NCBI GenBank assembly: GCA_029851415.1 | Contig: CM056743.1 | Coordinates: 68,292,186 to 68,356,185 of the forward strand | Source: Eretmocerus hayati | Lineage: Eukaryota > Arthropoda > Insecta > Hymenoptera > Aphelinidae | Length of the DNA stretch: 64,000 nucleotides | Reading direction: 5' to 3' | Translations under genes and position numbers: made by a program | Part shown: piece after piece, positions 1-11,167 of the stretch | Position numbering within the stretch: position 1 is the first letter of the stretch | Layout of the letters: the number at the start of each line of letters is the position of its first letter | Notes under the pieces: model-generated | Told to the model about the DNA's origin: nothing | Seen by the model: the letters and a program-made list of their open reading frames with translations, nothing else | Databases searched by the model: none

Positions 1-320
1 GAGCTTCGTCCATCGTCACCAGGATCAAGGGAAAAATTATCGAGTTTCCAATTGCGAGATTCTGCATTCAATACGGTCACAACTGATCCAAAATCCAGAG
101 TTTGGATCGAGGTTCCGCGAGTTCTGCAATAATACGATTCAAAGCAATTCGATATGATACCAATTACTCATCATCCAAGCCCACAGGGAGGTCTGTTCAT
201 TGCCCCCAAGGCCCAGGGATCTTCATTAAATTCCCATTCACAAGACTATGCGCCTATGACGATTACGAGTATTCTGAAAACCGTTATGGCAGTCTAGTTT
301 TCGAGATCGCTGGAAAACAA
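1..320. other. Non-coding stretch, nothing recognised
   Basis: No reading frame here resembles a protein I know. The first ~60 bases share a loose direct similarity with about 410-470 (both contain a GAGCT start, an AGGGAAAAA block and TTCCCAATT or TTCCAATT), which hints at an old duplicated segment on either side of the hairpin at 321-400. Confidence 0.4.
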
Positions 321-400
321 CTGAAAAAATAAGTGAGGGAAGATGCAACTCATCGCTGAGCACAAAGATGAGTTGCATCTTTTCTCACCTATTTTTTGAG
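321..400. repeat. 33-bp-arm inverted repeat (hairpin)
   Basis: Arms 321-353 and 368-400 are reverse complements with about four mismatches, separated by a 14-nt loop. The innermost 13 bp (AGATGCAACTCAT and its complement) are perfect. It could be a small palindromic repeat or a relic of a foldback element. No coding potential. Confidence 0.7.
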
Positions 401-459
401 CAATTGAAGAGCTCTGGGCCCTGCCTCCGAGATCCAGGGAAAAAATTCCGTTCCCAATT

Positions 460-1000
460 ATCTGATCAGGTGAAAACTCTCACGGGAGCGGAAGACTCCC
501 CACTTATCTCACGCAAAATCACGATACACGCAGCGAACGAGTTGAGAGTGAAAAACTTTTGCATGCCCGAAAATTCCCCAATTCGTGCACGCGAAAGTTC
601 ATGATTCCGGTAACATGTTGAATTTTCCGTGTGCGATCGCGATTTGCACGCGGAGATCCGAAACTCGGAACAGGTCACTCGAGGCCGGAGAATTTTCGCG
701 TGCGCGGTAATCCGAAATTCGGCACAAACGAGTTCAGTTTGGGGAAATTTCATGAGCGCAAAGATTCTTCACTTCAGCACGCAAAAGTTCGAAACTCGTG
801 TCAGTCGAACTTGGATTGATATCTTTCGCGTACGCCAAAATTACTCACATCGCGCACGGAATTCGAAATTACCTCGACAGAAAATCTAGAGAAACGGAAT
901 CTTCGCAGGCGCGGAATAGCAAAATCGATATCGTCATCTCACGGAAGAGATATGGTGGAGTTCATGTCAACGCAAAACAACTCTCTAAGTGAAGTATTGT
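460..1000. repeat. Degenerate dispersed repeat with CGCRYGCG cores
   Basis: The stretch repeats phrases such as GCACGCGAAA, CGCGTGCGCGG, CGCGTACGCC and CGCGCACGG, each next to an A/T-rich AAATTC or GAATTC block, at intervals of tens of bases. The same vocabulary reappears at 2380-3010. The short open frames crossing it on both strands follow from the repeat and do not look like proteins. Confidence 0.45.
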
Positions 1001-1397
1001 TAACACCTCGGCGGTCATACTCCCCATCCAATGTCTGTCAATTACCAAACTACTGGCTTTTTTTCGGTTATCAAACTCCCAAGAGGGATGGTTCGGTTTT
1101 TCAAAACAAAAGCACTGTCAATACTTTTTGACACCATCTCTTCATCAGAGACTAGCGCTTTTGCCTACTTCGCTAGCGCTCGTCCGGCTTGGAAGTGTCT
1201 CTGATATGGTATGAGCCCCTGAAATGCTTCTGTAGCTCAACAATGTAACATGCAGACTTCGTAATACAGTGAATTCGGGAGAAAACAATTTTCTTGATGC
1301 AACCCAGTAACTTTGATTGAGGAAAATTGAGTTGGTGTAATGTTGCGCATAGTGAAGTAGTAAATCTCCGGTAAGTATTTGGAAATTTCCCTCAGTT
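1001..1397. other. Non-coding stretch with a short inverted repeat
   Basis: I see no gene. A short inverted repeat (CATCAGAGAC near 1144 and GTCTCTGATATG near 1195) encloses AGCGCT-type palindromic bases. Confidence 0.35.
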
Positions 1398-1605
1398 GGA
1401 TAGCCCCATTGACGGCCTCAGCCCCAATCCCGGCTCCTGCCTCAGACACGCATCCTCCACGGCCCCAGCCCCAGTCCCAGATATAGTTTTAGCCTCAGTC
1501 CCAGTCATAACTTCAGCCTCAACCCCAACCACAGCCTCAGTCCGGCCTCAGGCCCAGCCTTAGACCAAGACCCAGCCCCAGCGTCAGCCTTAGCCTTAGC
1601 CCCAG
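1398..1605. repeat. Hexamer-type minisatellite (CCYCAG)n, degenerate
   Basis: About 200 bases consist almost entirely of CAGCCC, CAGCCT and CAGTCC variants, i.e. a degenerate 6-bp tandem repeat with occasional interruptions. It is the first of four unrelated simple repeats in a row. Confidence 0.75.
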
Positions 1606-1654
1606 TTTGAAACTTGAGTAATTCTCACTGAAATCACTAAAGTTCAAGTACATT

Positions 1655-1760
1655 CATCCATGCGCCAACCCACCCACCTGACCACTAACGCCCACTCACT
1701 CACCAACCCATCCAACCATCTACCCACCCATGACCCACCCATGACTCATACGGCCAGCCA
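1655..1760. repeat. CCCA/CCAA-rich simple repeat
   Basis: A C- and A-rich stretch built of ACCC, CCAA and CCAC words, typical of a decayed (ACCC)n-like simple repeat. Confidence 0.6.
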
Positions 1761-1857
1761 TCGAAGTTCACTCCCTCCACATAGGCAACCCGATACGCAA
1801 GATGCTGACGGACAAATTTTGGCTTTAATGATATTTTATGATGCAAATACGAAATAA

Positions 1858-2204
1858 GGCCAAACTGGACGGAGCTTGACCATACTAGACCGAGCTAGAC
1901 CGAGCTAGACCGAGCTGAAACGAAATAGATCGACCTGGCTTGAACTAGACCAAACCAGACTGGAATCGATAGAGCCACACCGAATTAGGCCGTACCAGAC
2001 TCAACTAAACCAAATTAGACTGAACTAAACCTAATACAACCGAACTAGACCGAATGAGATCTGATTACCCCAAACTAGACCGAGCAAGACCGAGCTGGAC
2101 TCAATGAGACCAAACTAGACCGAGTTGGATCGAATTGGACCGATCTAGACCAACCTGCATCGAATTAGACCGAATTAGGCCATTCTGGACCGAACATTCT
2201 AGAC
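1858..2204. repeat. 10-bp minisatellite, CTAGACCGAG-like
   Basis: About 35 head-to-tail copies of a decamer close to CTAGACCGAG (variants ACTAGACCGA, GAATTAGACC, ACCAGACT). Exact neighbours occur near 1885-1915. The period is mostly 10, so short open frames here are repeat artefacts. Confidence 0.8.
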
Positions 2205-2322
2205 CACCACCACCATCACCACCACCACCACCACCTCCACCACCACCACCACGACCCACCGACCCACCGGACCCACTAACCCACCGACCCACCAACAGCA
2301 CCAACGACGCCACCACGATATG
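2205..2322. repeat. (CCA)n microsatellite with a CCCA tail
   Basis: A CAC/CCA trinucleotide run with few interruptions, passing into CCCACCGA units. Translation gives proline runs on one strand and glycine runs on the other, so overlapping frames are simple-sequence artefacts. Confidence 0.85.
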
Positions 2323-2379
2323 AGGCATCCGGACGGATAAAATTGGACCGGCGCTTAATTAATTCAACTACCCAGATCG

Positions 2380-3010
2380 TTAACTCTCTCGTGCGCGAAT
2401 CGGAAAGTCACCCGCGCACACGGAAATTTCCCACCTTCTACAGATACTTTGTCAGTTTCTCAATTATACGATAACGAAAAAAGATCTCTTTCTTCCCATC
2501 TAAGAAATTCAGCGTACGCGAAAAAAGCTTCTCGCGGGTGCTACAGCGGATATCGTTACGCGTGGAGTAACAATCCTAGATATTTCACAGGGAGATGGAT
2601 CTTTAGAGTTCCCAAAACGAGATTTTATGTTGGAGAAAGAGCCCCGAAGTTTATCGAGAGATGAAGTGAAAGTCATTCCACGTTGTTTACATAGGTGAGA
2701 TCATAGCGTGAACCATCATCTCCATACATGCGAATTTCCCAAAAGATGATCTGGACTGCGCGAAGGGAAAACGGAAACCCGATAAATTTTCGGAATTAGC
2801 ATACGCGAGCATGGATCAAAATGTTATGGTTGACGCTGAGATTGATGTCGTGCATGAGCGGGTTAGACCATAGCGTACGCGAGGCTCATGTTGAAAAGGG
2901 GAAAAAACGGGATCAGGGCAATTCCTTGCAAACGCGATGCTTTTGTGATTGAGCGCACGCAAAAAATCATGTGACGTATCGTACGGTTTATCGCGTACGC
3001 GCATCCCAAC
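2380..3010. repeat. Second block of the CGCGTACGCG-type dispersed repeat
   Basis: Contains CGTGCGCGAA, AGCGTACGCGAAA, TTACGCGTGG, GCATACGCGAG, AGCGTACGCGAGG, GAGCGCACGC and CGCGTACGCGC, spaced some tens of bases apart, as in 460-1000. I infer that one repeat family was split by the simple-repeat block at 1.4-2.3 kb. Confidence 0.45.
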
Positions 3011-3023
3011 TCCATTGACTCAC

Positions 3024-3207
3024 CTTAACAGCGCCAATCCCTCGCACTTACGTAGAGGATCACTGCCAAAACTGTAAATCAGGTCGATTGAATCGGCTAA
3101 TACCCCAGCTTGAGTGAAGAAATGAGGCACGACCTTCTTCGAGCAGAAGGGTCGCTTGTCAAACTCAAAATAGCTCGATCCGCATTGAGTCTGCTCCTCT
3201 GTGTGCA
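3024..3207 (-). CDS. Possible internal exon of an unidentified gene
   Basis: On the minus strand a frame is open from about 3207 to a consensus splice donor: the exon would end TTAAG at 3024 and be followed by GTGAGT (3023-3018). Upstream, a T-rich stretch ending TTCAG at about 3208 could be an acceptor. The peptide is of mixed composition, with four cysteines and hydrophobic segments (for example VVPHFFTQAGVLADSIDLIY), unlike the repeat-derived frames around it. I do not recognise the family. The frame has no ATG and hits a TGA inside the donor, as expected for an internal exon. It could equally be chance in a 184-bp window; no partner exon was found in the neighbouring few kb. Confidence 0.25.
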
Positions 3208-3209
3208 CT

Positions 3210-5504
3210 GAACCTCAGCAAACGACAGCTCAAGCCACGCATCACAGCGGAGAATAAACCTTTTCAACGAGGCAATTCGACAGGAATGCTCCTCCTGTGA
3301 CGAAAAGAATCAATCACGACCCCAGCACGTGGCATCATCCCGCACAAACTGGTCGCGGGCCATGCAATTGATGCACCGAAAACATGGCCCGCAGCAGACA
3401 CATCGCATCATCTGTACTGCGTTCGATCCATCTGCGACGGGTATTCTGCTACGATGCGGCATGCCGACATTCTGCTTCAGCGGCCAAGGCCAAGGCCACG
3501 GTTATCTGTTCGTCGGCTCTCGCCACGCATGCCTCATCACACCATTCCACATACCTTATTATTTCACAACACTCTCCGCGACTCCCACAACACAAAAACG
3601 CAAGCTCGGACGCGAAAAGCACTGCGTCGTTGCCTCTGCAGAAGCGCTCTCGAAATTATGCAATGCCACTGCCACCGCACCCGCCGAAGACAAAACTCTC
3701 ACAAAAACGCGAACGCCCCGACACGCACAGCACACCGAATCAATTTTCAATTCCCCGACACCAACAGATCGCGCAAAAGAATCATGGTTCACGATCAACA
3801 CTAGAGCAGCCAACAAACACGCCCCTCCGAGCCATAACCAAGAAGAATACACAATGTGACGCTTTGGTGTAATGCTAGCCGTTGAGCATCACACACCAAG
3901 CGTTACTGAAATAAGGCTGAAAAATACGTTTTTTCACACGAATACGTTTTTTCACACGTCAATTACAAACTCAGAAAATCGTGACGAACTCTCTCGATCT
4001 CACCAATCGAAATAACAAACTCACCGCTACCCAATTCTCTCGGGGTGTACACGAATTCTGGAACATATTATGTATATGTGAGTGTGTGAATGGGAATGAG
4101 AATATCTGAATATATGGGAGGAAAATTCCCGGAATGAAAAACGAGTGATTCCCATTTCACTGTGGGATGGTTTTTGTATTCTTTGATTCATTCGTTAGGG
4201 AACAAAATCAAAACTCTGATCGTGCTGTCGATGGCCACGCATTCATAGCTTCCACTCTAACTGCAATTTAAATCATTCCTCGCACTTTGCTCCGAAATAA
4301 CTAATCACGCGGGGGAGGGAGAAAATATCTATGCGTCAAGCCATTGCATGGGAGAAAGGATCACCTACACGTTTCGACGATCTCGCATCTGCCTGTACTG
4401 CGTGGCACGGCCTCGCGCCCTGGTCGACAGCTTCCATTGACCTCGCTACGCCGCCAGAATCGTCACATGGGTTGACCGGGTCGGCATCGTCATCCTGGAG
4501 AAGCTCGTGGCACCGAAACGGGTACCGGGTCTGACGCGCACGTGTGACCTCATGGGATCGCGATCTATCGCAAGCTGACTTTTCTCTCTCGCCCGCGGGT
4601 CTCTCCACCGACTCTCTCCCACATTCCTCAAATTCCCCGATTCTCTCTAATTATGCGTGTGTGTGTCGCTGACGAGCGACGTGATGGGTGAAGTACACCG
4701 TCACAAACTTTTTAATTGATTCTTCACCAGTATAGAATCCGATAAAACAACTATCGAAGACACACATTCCGACGTAAATCGAGCTGAATTTTACGGAAAA
4801 AATACTCTCAGATCAGTTGAAGGTGGACATGACCTCGAGAAAGTGCTTTCTCCCAGATAAACCCGGTTTTCAATACTTAGGCCCTATTTCATATCAAATT
4901 TGACATCTTCATCGGAATTCTCGTCAAATTTTACGTCGATAACCGTTTCATAAAAATTGGGCTAAGGATGGGTTTGGCCACCATGATAACAACTTCAGTA
5001 GCAGGATCGTGAAGGTAGCGCTAAGTTGTTCGTTTTGGGGAGGACACTTGTTACACTGGACACCAAAATACTGGGTCAGAAGTAGCGCATTGACCGAATA
5101 ATGACTTTTTCGTAAATTTTTCGACGTGGGAAGCGAATCCGAATCCAGTTTTGCATGGAGACATCAGGAACTTTTTCAAATCGCAGAATACTGAGCTTCT
5201 GAAGAACTGCGTTCTTAGCAATATTTGCCGATTTTGTAGACATACGATTTTGATGATGCAACCCTGCCGCGGGCTTCGAGCGTACCCGAACTATTATCTC
5301 TCACATATTCTGACCTGCTGAACACAATAGCGGTGGTTCTAGAGAGCTACCATGCGTTCGGAACGGAGGACAATCTGATTTTCTGTCGAAGTCCAAAAGA
5401 TAATGATTCGGAACATGAGTATCGGGGTCACATAATGATGAATGAGGAGGGGCATCACAGCAAGTTCAGTGTGTGTATGAAAGAGTGAGAGAGAGAGAAA
5501 ACAG
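3210..5504. other. Non-coding stretch, no gene recognised
   Basis: About 2.3 kb. 3300-3860 is C-rich with several overlapping open frames on both strands, none resembling a known protein. 4330-4630 is GC-rich with similar overlapping frames. Between and after these I see ordinary AT-rich sequence and the short tandem duplication at 3923-3958. Confidence 0.4.
3923..3958. repeat. 18-bp perfect tandem duplication
   Basis: AATACGTTTTTTCACACG occurs twice head to tail (3923-3940, 3941-3958). Confidence 0.9.
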
Positions 5505-6262
5505 AAGAGGCGCAAACTAATCAACACCGTGAGCGCTTCCATCTTGCTCTACGGTGCACCCGTGTGGGAAAGAGAGTAGAAAAGGCCGTCATCGAAAAGA
5601 AGATGGAGCCTGTCCACCGGAGAGCCGCTCTGAGGAGCATTCGTGCCTACCGCACCGTGTCAGGAGACGCAGCTTGCGTGTTGGCGGAGATGCCGCCCAT
5701 CCACTTGCTCGTCGCAGAGCGAGTGAGAATCTGGGACCGGCAAAAAGTGATCGGAGCTGAACGTGTGCTCATTCCGACGATGAAGGAGACCATCCGCGAC
5801 AACGAGAAGGAGTCACCACCCTCGAACAGTGGCAAAATGAGTGGGATTCACCATTTGCGAATGGTAGATGGACGCACCGGTTGATCCGTGATGTAGCCAA
5901 GTGGGCGGAACGCACCCACGGAGAGATGGACTACTAGACGACGCAGGCACTGAGTGATCACGGTTGCTTCGGTGCCTACCTGACCCGGTTCAAGAAGAGG
6001 ACATCCCCAGCATGTCAATCATACGGGGACAACTGGGATGACGCTGAACACGCCATGTTCACGTGCAACGACACCCGAAGGGAGCGCGCCGAGTTGGATG
6101 AATGGCTGGGTGCTCAACTAATACCTGAGAACCTCGTCCCGTACTTGCTCCGCAACCAGGAGACATGGGATAGAGTCACCGGATACATTAAGCTGGTGAT
6201 GGCCCGTAAGGAGAAGAAAGAAAGGGAAGTAAGGCGCCTCGAAGCAGGCGAATCACAGTGAG
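5505..6262 (+). pseudogene. 3' end of an R1-clade non-LTR retrotransposon ORF2
   Basis: This encodes the region after the reverse-transcriptase palm of R1-type elements. It starts with an INTVSASILLYGAPVW motif (R1 elements have a similar LLYGAPVW segment), then an ALRSIRAYRTVSGDAACVLA helix and a MPPIHLLVAERVRIWD block. The C-terminal part has the conserved HGCFGAYL-like and DAEHAMFTC segments and ends in a basic tail. R1 elements copy RNA at a nicked target, usually in rDNA; no rDNA flanks this fragment. It is broken: the frame shifts at about 5810, and a TAG lies in frame at 5935-5937. The catalytic palm is missing, so this is a 5'-truncated or eroded copy. Assignment to R1 rests on motif order and is my judgement. 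Confidence 0.75.
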
Positions 6263-6698
6263 TGCCGATTCAAACAGAAGAGGTCCGAATTATTCCAGGA
6301 GGAATATGATGAACTGAAGAGGGAAGGAAGAAGGAAGGAGAAAGAAAAGAGAAGAAAGAAGAGAGAAGATCGAAGAAAGAAGAGTAGGAAAAGATTGAAG
6401 AAGGAGCAACAACACCTACGAGTCGTGAGAAAAGAGAGTCGCTCGATCCTGAGCGCGATACGCCTCCCACCCTGAAGTAATGCTACCGCGGTTCCGGGGT
6501 GGGTTGGTTAGATAGTGGTTAGCTTCCCCCAGTTCTGCAGTGATGGCTTGCCAACACTGTAGGGCTGAGAGCAGAAGGTCTTAGCCTTCAGGGCACATGG
6601 GCGCTGGATTCATGCTCATCCGGTTCACCGGGTGGGCAAAATGAAAGCTCTCATGGTCTGCCGGTGGGACATCCAATAGGGATGTCCTGTCATCAGAT
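6263..6698 (+). other. Probable 3' UTR of the R1-like copy
   Basis: After the R1-like frame comes a purine-rich stretch (6300-6400, GAAGAAAGA words) that still encodes a lysine/arginine-rich tail. It is followed by about 220 bases of non-coding sequence ending where the GA repeat starts. Treating it as the 3' UTR is inferred from position. Confidence 0.4.
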
Positions 6699-6699
6699 T

Positions 6700-6731
<32 letters not shown>

Positions 6732-6754
6732 ATTGATTGATTGATTGATTGATA
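6699..6754. repeat. Adjacent (GA)n and (GATT)n microsatellites
   Basis: About 30 bases of GA are followed directly by six GATT units. On the minus strand the GATT run reads (AATC)n and lies just past the AATAAA of the CR1-like element, so it is best read as that element's 3' repeat tail. The GA run may belong to the R1-like copy arriving from the other side. Confidence 0.85.
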
Positions 6755-6756
6755 AC

Positions 6757-6762
6757 TTTATT
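6757..6762 (-). promoter_or_regulatory. Poly(A)-signal-like AATAAA of the CR1-like element
   Basis: TTTATT on the plus strand is AATAAA on the element strand, a few bases before the AATC repeat tail. Several CR1-group elements end in a short microsatellite rather than poly(A). Confidence 0.55.
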
Positions 6763-7026
6763 AGCCCGGGGACATCGCGTCCCATAGGGCAACATGAGAA
6801 GTACATGGTACATGACTGTATATATAATATAAATAGTTAAATAGATAAGATATGAAGACAAAGAGTATAGATATTGGTTATAATTTCTTGAATACACAAA
6901 AATATCAAAAATATCACAAATATTTTGTTGATTGGGGATTTCGTACTGCAGACTATTCGTTTGTTCCATCAGAGAACTCTGGGAAGTAGGAAAGTATCAA
7001 GACCTTCAGGTATATATGGAGTGTTT

Positions 7027-9915
7027 CTAGTCCTCAGCAGCACCATTTTGACTCAAAAAGTGACCGAGGGAATGACATTTGAACGTGCTGACTGTGGTTG
7101 TATGGCGTGATAGGTTAGTGATTGCTCGTGGTAGTTTATTCCAGAAATCAGAGGCGCATACGTGATACGCGTTCTGGTAGGTAGTGGTACGTGCATAAGG
7201 GACATACAGTTCCCCGGTTCGAAGCCGCTGGGATCGGATCAGGCTAGTATTACAGATTTCTGTCAAATTAGCAGCTAGGTATGAGGGTTTGTCAGTTTTC
7301 AGGACCTGGAACGTCAAGCTAGCTAGGAAATATTCTCGACGCGCTTTGACTGTGAGCCATCCCAGCTTTTTTCGGTACGGAGTTACATGATCTCTCCATG
7401 CAATGTTGCCATAAACGAAGCGAGTACATGCATTTTGGGCTGTCTGGAGCTTTGTATTCAACTCTTCAGGGAGGCCATGATACACGAGACAGGCGTAGTC
7501 AAACAGGGGGAGGATGAGGGATTGGATCAATGTTTTGTGCAGTGAGAATGATAGTGCACGGCGATGGGCTCGGAGTTGACGAAGAGTCCCAAATACCCGC
7601 TGAGAGATGTGTGAGACATGCTTGTTCCAGGACAAGCCAGCACGTATCCACACTCCCAAGTTTTTAGCCTGTGTCACAAAATCCACAGGAGTACCACCCA
7701 CGACTATGCGTGGTAGCTCATTCATTTTGAGAAGCCGCAAATTCTCTTTGCTCCCAAGGATCATGACCTTCGTCTTTTTGAGATTCAGGTTAAGACCATT
7801 GGAGGTGGCCCAATTATATATGGCATTGGAATCTGACTCTACTTTCTTGAGAGCATCGTGAATTTCGTAGTGACGGCAACTCCTGTAGATTTGGGTGTCG
7901 TCAGCATAAATCATGTAGCGCGAAAACTGTAAGACCTTTGGTAGATCGTTGATGAAAATAGAAAATAATTGAGGCCCCAGGACAGATCCTTGAGGTACCC
8001 CACGCGAGGTTTCGAGCCAGTCAGACACGGTGCCTCCCTCATCTATAACAGCCTGACATCTCTCAGCCAGGTAAGAGAGAAACCAGCGGATGGTAAGGTC
8101 ATCAACGTGGAATGAACGAAGTTTGTGGATGAGGATGTGATGAGGGATTCTGTCGAATGCTTTAGAAAAATCGAATAACACAAGTAAGGTATATTCACTT
8201 TTATCGATCGCTTTCCTTATATCATCCAAAACACCCAAGAGAGCTGTCTGGGTGCTATGGCTCTCACGGAAACCAGCTTGACGAGAGTCGAGCAAGTGAT
8301 TCTTCTCAATGAATTTCGCGAATTGATCGGCTACTATACGCTCCAGGAGCTTAGAGCACTCAGATAGTCTCGAGATGGATCGTAGATCAGATATATCCGA
8401 AACCTCAGGCATCTTGGGTATCGGGGTGATCAACGTTTTTTTCCAGAGCGCTGGATAGGGTGCTTGTGTGATTGGAGTGTTGAAGATGTCTGCAAGTGGT
8501 GCTAGGACAACAAGGCATGATTTGATCAGATTGTCTATCGTAAAGCCATCTATTCCAGATGTTTTGGATTTAACCTCGAGAATGGCACGATATATTTCGT
8601 CCGGAGTGGTCTCTTGTAGTGTGAATGGTGAGATAGTTGATGAGACAATGGTGTGACTGGATGATAGTGAAGGTGGTGGGAGGTCATGAGTCGATGAGAT
8701 TGATATTGATGCAAAGTGTGAATTGATGGAGTTGTGCGAGAAATTGACAAATGGTGATGGATTCCTTGATTTGACTATGCCTAATCTGTCGAGAGAGTTC
8801 CAAAGCTTTTCAATATCTTTTGAAGCATGGATTTGGCTTGAATAATATTTGTTTTTGGCTGTCCGAAGTAACTTCTTCGTCTCAGCGCGGAGCCCTCGAT
8901 ATTCATCCATGAGGTGGGCCGAACCGGTCACCTTTGCTGCTTCATAAGCTTTATCGCGTATTTTCATGCCGTCTCTGATTTCTTTGTTCACCCACGGTTT
9001 TTGAGAACTACGAATAGAGATCGTCCTCACAGGGGCTGAAAAGTCTAATGCCTTAGTGACTGAAGAAGTCAGTGAAGATACTTTGTTGTCAAGATCACCG
9101 TGTTGAGGATAGGTACTCAATTCTACTTCTAACTTATGGAGATACTCAGGTTTGTTGAAATGTCTGAAGTCACGTTTCCTCAGGTTGCGTCTTTGGTCAG
9201 CTGGCTTCTCAAATTTAAGTTTGAGATCTATCCTATCATGAGCTACTGTGAAAGGCGCTGTTGACTTGGAATAAGACTCAACGATCGACAATGAGTTGAC
9301 TATGAAAATATCAAGCCCATTGTGAGCTAATTGGCGATTGGCGTTGAGAACATGGTGGGTTGGCTCTGAGGGAACCAACTCCAAAACTAGGTCTTGTACT
9401 TTCCTCTTCATGAACTCAGACTCTGCGCACACAACATTCATACGACAGTTAAAATCACCTGTGATTACAACATGCTTATATTTCGTTAAGTAAGAGGTCA
9501 AGACATTGAAAAATTCATTAGGTAAAATGGCGTCTGGTGGCCGATAGACCACTGAAAACAAGAGAATGTCATTATTGCACACTATTTCCATGATCAGGTA
9601 CTCCGAATGATAAGGACGTGAGCTATCTGATTTTAAGAGAACTTTGTACTGAAGGTTTTCTTGGATGTAAACGGCAACTCCACCACCAGCTCGACCAATT
9701 CTGTCGTTGCGGATGAGTGTATAACCTGGGATCGCAACGGATTGATCGGTGTCAAGGTTTGAAAGTTTGCTTTCAGTTATAGCGAGGATATGCTAGGGCG
9801 AATCATGGAGATAGAGATCTATTTCGTCGTAATGAGTTGAAATGCCGTTCACATTAGCATGTGATATTTCAATATTAGAGCCACAACCTGCGCGCTGAAA
9901 TGAATGGACGTTCTT
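7027..9915 (-). pseudogene. ORF2: AP endonuclease plus reverse transcriptase (CR1/Jockey group), one stop
   Basis: Frame runs from just past the ORF1 stop to TGA near 7027. N-terminal APE domain: HANVNGIST, ILAITESKL, FSVVYRPPD and VVITGDFNCRM (the GDFN box). A region rich in basic residues follows, then the reverse transcriptase with FSKAFDRIPH, RGVPQGSVLGP and YADDTQIY (7897-7908). The C-terminal part has the WLTVKARREYF and FWNKLPRAI blocks usual in this group. It nicks target DNA and primes cDNA synthesis there. The frame is broken by a single TAG at 9793-9795 inside the APE domain; the 854 codons downstream of it, from the ATG at 9591, are open. There is no ATG before that stop, so natural initiation may be coupled to ORF1 termination, or the ATG may be lost. 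The usual SDH box reads AHD here. Confidence 0.9.
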
Positions 9916-9916
9916 G

Positions 9917-11167
9917 TCAGGATTGAATTGAATCTAAGTCCGATTCTGAATTGATTGGTATATGTGAAAAATTAGCATCTTTCCTCATAAAAATCTTATA
10001 ATCAATTATTCGAGGTCTCAAATACTTGAGCTCGCTTGCTTTAGCCATAGCTTTTTTGAACAGTTCAAAAACAGGTTTCGGGTAGAGAGGGCGAATGAAA
10101 ATTGTTTTAGTAGATGCCTCTCCAAAAGCGTGCGCAGCCGTAAAATTTTTCGTAGCAATGCGAGTCGAGATTATGTAATCACGAACTTGTGCCGATTTGA
10201 ATTTAACTATGATACTCTTCGTTGTCTTTGTATTCGCTGAGCTGGCAGACGATTGATTATTTGCTTTCTTAGTAGACTCACGTGGAAAAACTCTGGCATC
10301 CAATATAACACCAACAAGGTGGGCGAGGTTCAGTGCAATCAAAATAGACTTGATCGTATTGAATGGTGTGGCTTCTACGTTTAATGGGATGCCAGAAGCT
10401 ATTAATTCTCCGTCTTCTTTGATGGTCATATTTGCAGACGTTGGAGCTGTAACTGGCACTGCAGGGATTTTGTTCTGCACAAGACGCAGCTCGTCGCGGA
10501 TCGAAGCCATATCTTTTGTCATCCTCTCGTTCAGTTCGCTAATTTGTTGGTCGTGCTCTGTGAGTTTGTTATGGATGGCACCGAGATCATCAACGCGTTT
10601 AGTTAAGACTACAATTGATGATTGGAAGCTTGTCTCCATTGCTTGGAGTCTTTCTTCTTGGCGAGTAGAAAAATTATTGAGTTGGCGCTCAATCATGGCA
10701 GCAATAGCCGCAAAAGCTGGATCGTTCGGGGATGGCTGTTGCATGCCAGTATGTAAAGGTGTAGTGGGACCTGTATCAGCTGCTCCGACAGCTGATCCGG
10801 TACATGTATTGGTGAAGAAGGACGCAGCAGTAGCGTCCCCCTGCTGCGTTGTAATGGCGGTGTGCTCGGTAGCTGATGCAGCTCCCTCTGTAGGTGTCTG
10901 CTGTGAGGTGGTTTCTTCCATACCGACACTCTTTTGGTAATGCTTGGAGCCTGTGATACTTAGCGCGCAACAAGGTTTGGCTGAACCACTGCTGGGGTAG
11001 ACTCTCGCACAGCCCGGATGAAAAGTTTGAGTGCAGTTTTCCGCGTCACAGAGAATAAACTCCTTGACCATAGGTTTGAGACACTTCGCGCACGCTGGCA
11101 TTCGGCTGACTTGTATGTGTACGTGAGTGACAGATGATCGCAGAAAGCTGTCTCGCTTAGGAATCAA
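9917..11167 (-). CDS. ORF1 protein of the CR1-like element (PHD-like finger, coiled coil, RRM-like region)
   Basis: A 416-codon intact frame. Residues ~23-70 hold a cysteine/histidine cluster (ACAKCLKPM, then LCDAENCTQTFHPGCA and a CC pair) in the spacing of a PHD finger. The middle (~75-155) is Ser/Thr/Ala/Gln-rich and probably unstructured. ~155-235 is heptad-like (METSFQSSIVVLTKRVDDLG onward), a likely trimerising coiled coil. ~245-390 resembles the RRM-like and C-terminal nucleic-acid-binding region of LINE ORF1 proteins (SIIVKFKSAQVRDYII, KTIFIRPLYP). Such proteins coat the element RNA and chaperone it. ORF1 stops just before ORF2 in another frame. The start is the first ATG (11167); the ATG at residue 23, just before the finger, is an alternative. 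Confidence 0.85.
   Translation of the reverse strand: MIPKRDSFLRSSVTHVHIQVSRMPACAKCLKPMVKEFILCDAENCTQTFHPGCARVYPSSGSAKPCCALSITGSKHYQKSVGMEETTSQQTPTEGAASATEHTAITTQQGDATAASFFTNTCTGSAVGAADTGPTTPLHTGMQQPSPNDPAFAAIAAMIERQLNNFSTRQEERLQAMETSFQSSIVVLTKRVDDLGAIHNKLTEHDQQISELNERMTKDMASIRDELRLVQNKIPAVPVTAPTSANMTIKEDGELIASGIPLNVEATPFNTIKSILIALNLAHLVGVILDARVFPRESTKKANNQSSASSANTKTTKSIIVKFKSAQVRDYIISTRIATKNFTAAHAFGEASTKTIFIRPLYPKPVFELFKKAMAKASELKYLRPRIIDYKIFMRKDANFSHIPINSESDLDSIQS

Noticed and set aside
2101..2328. Proline-rich and glycine-rich frames
   Set aside because: They are translations of the CCA microsatellite and the decamer minisatellite.
3329..3872. 176- and 162-codon plus-strand frames and a minus-strand partner
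   Set aside because: Overlapping frames in C-rich DNA with low-complexity Thr/His/Pro composition; no homology recognised.
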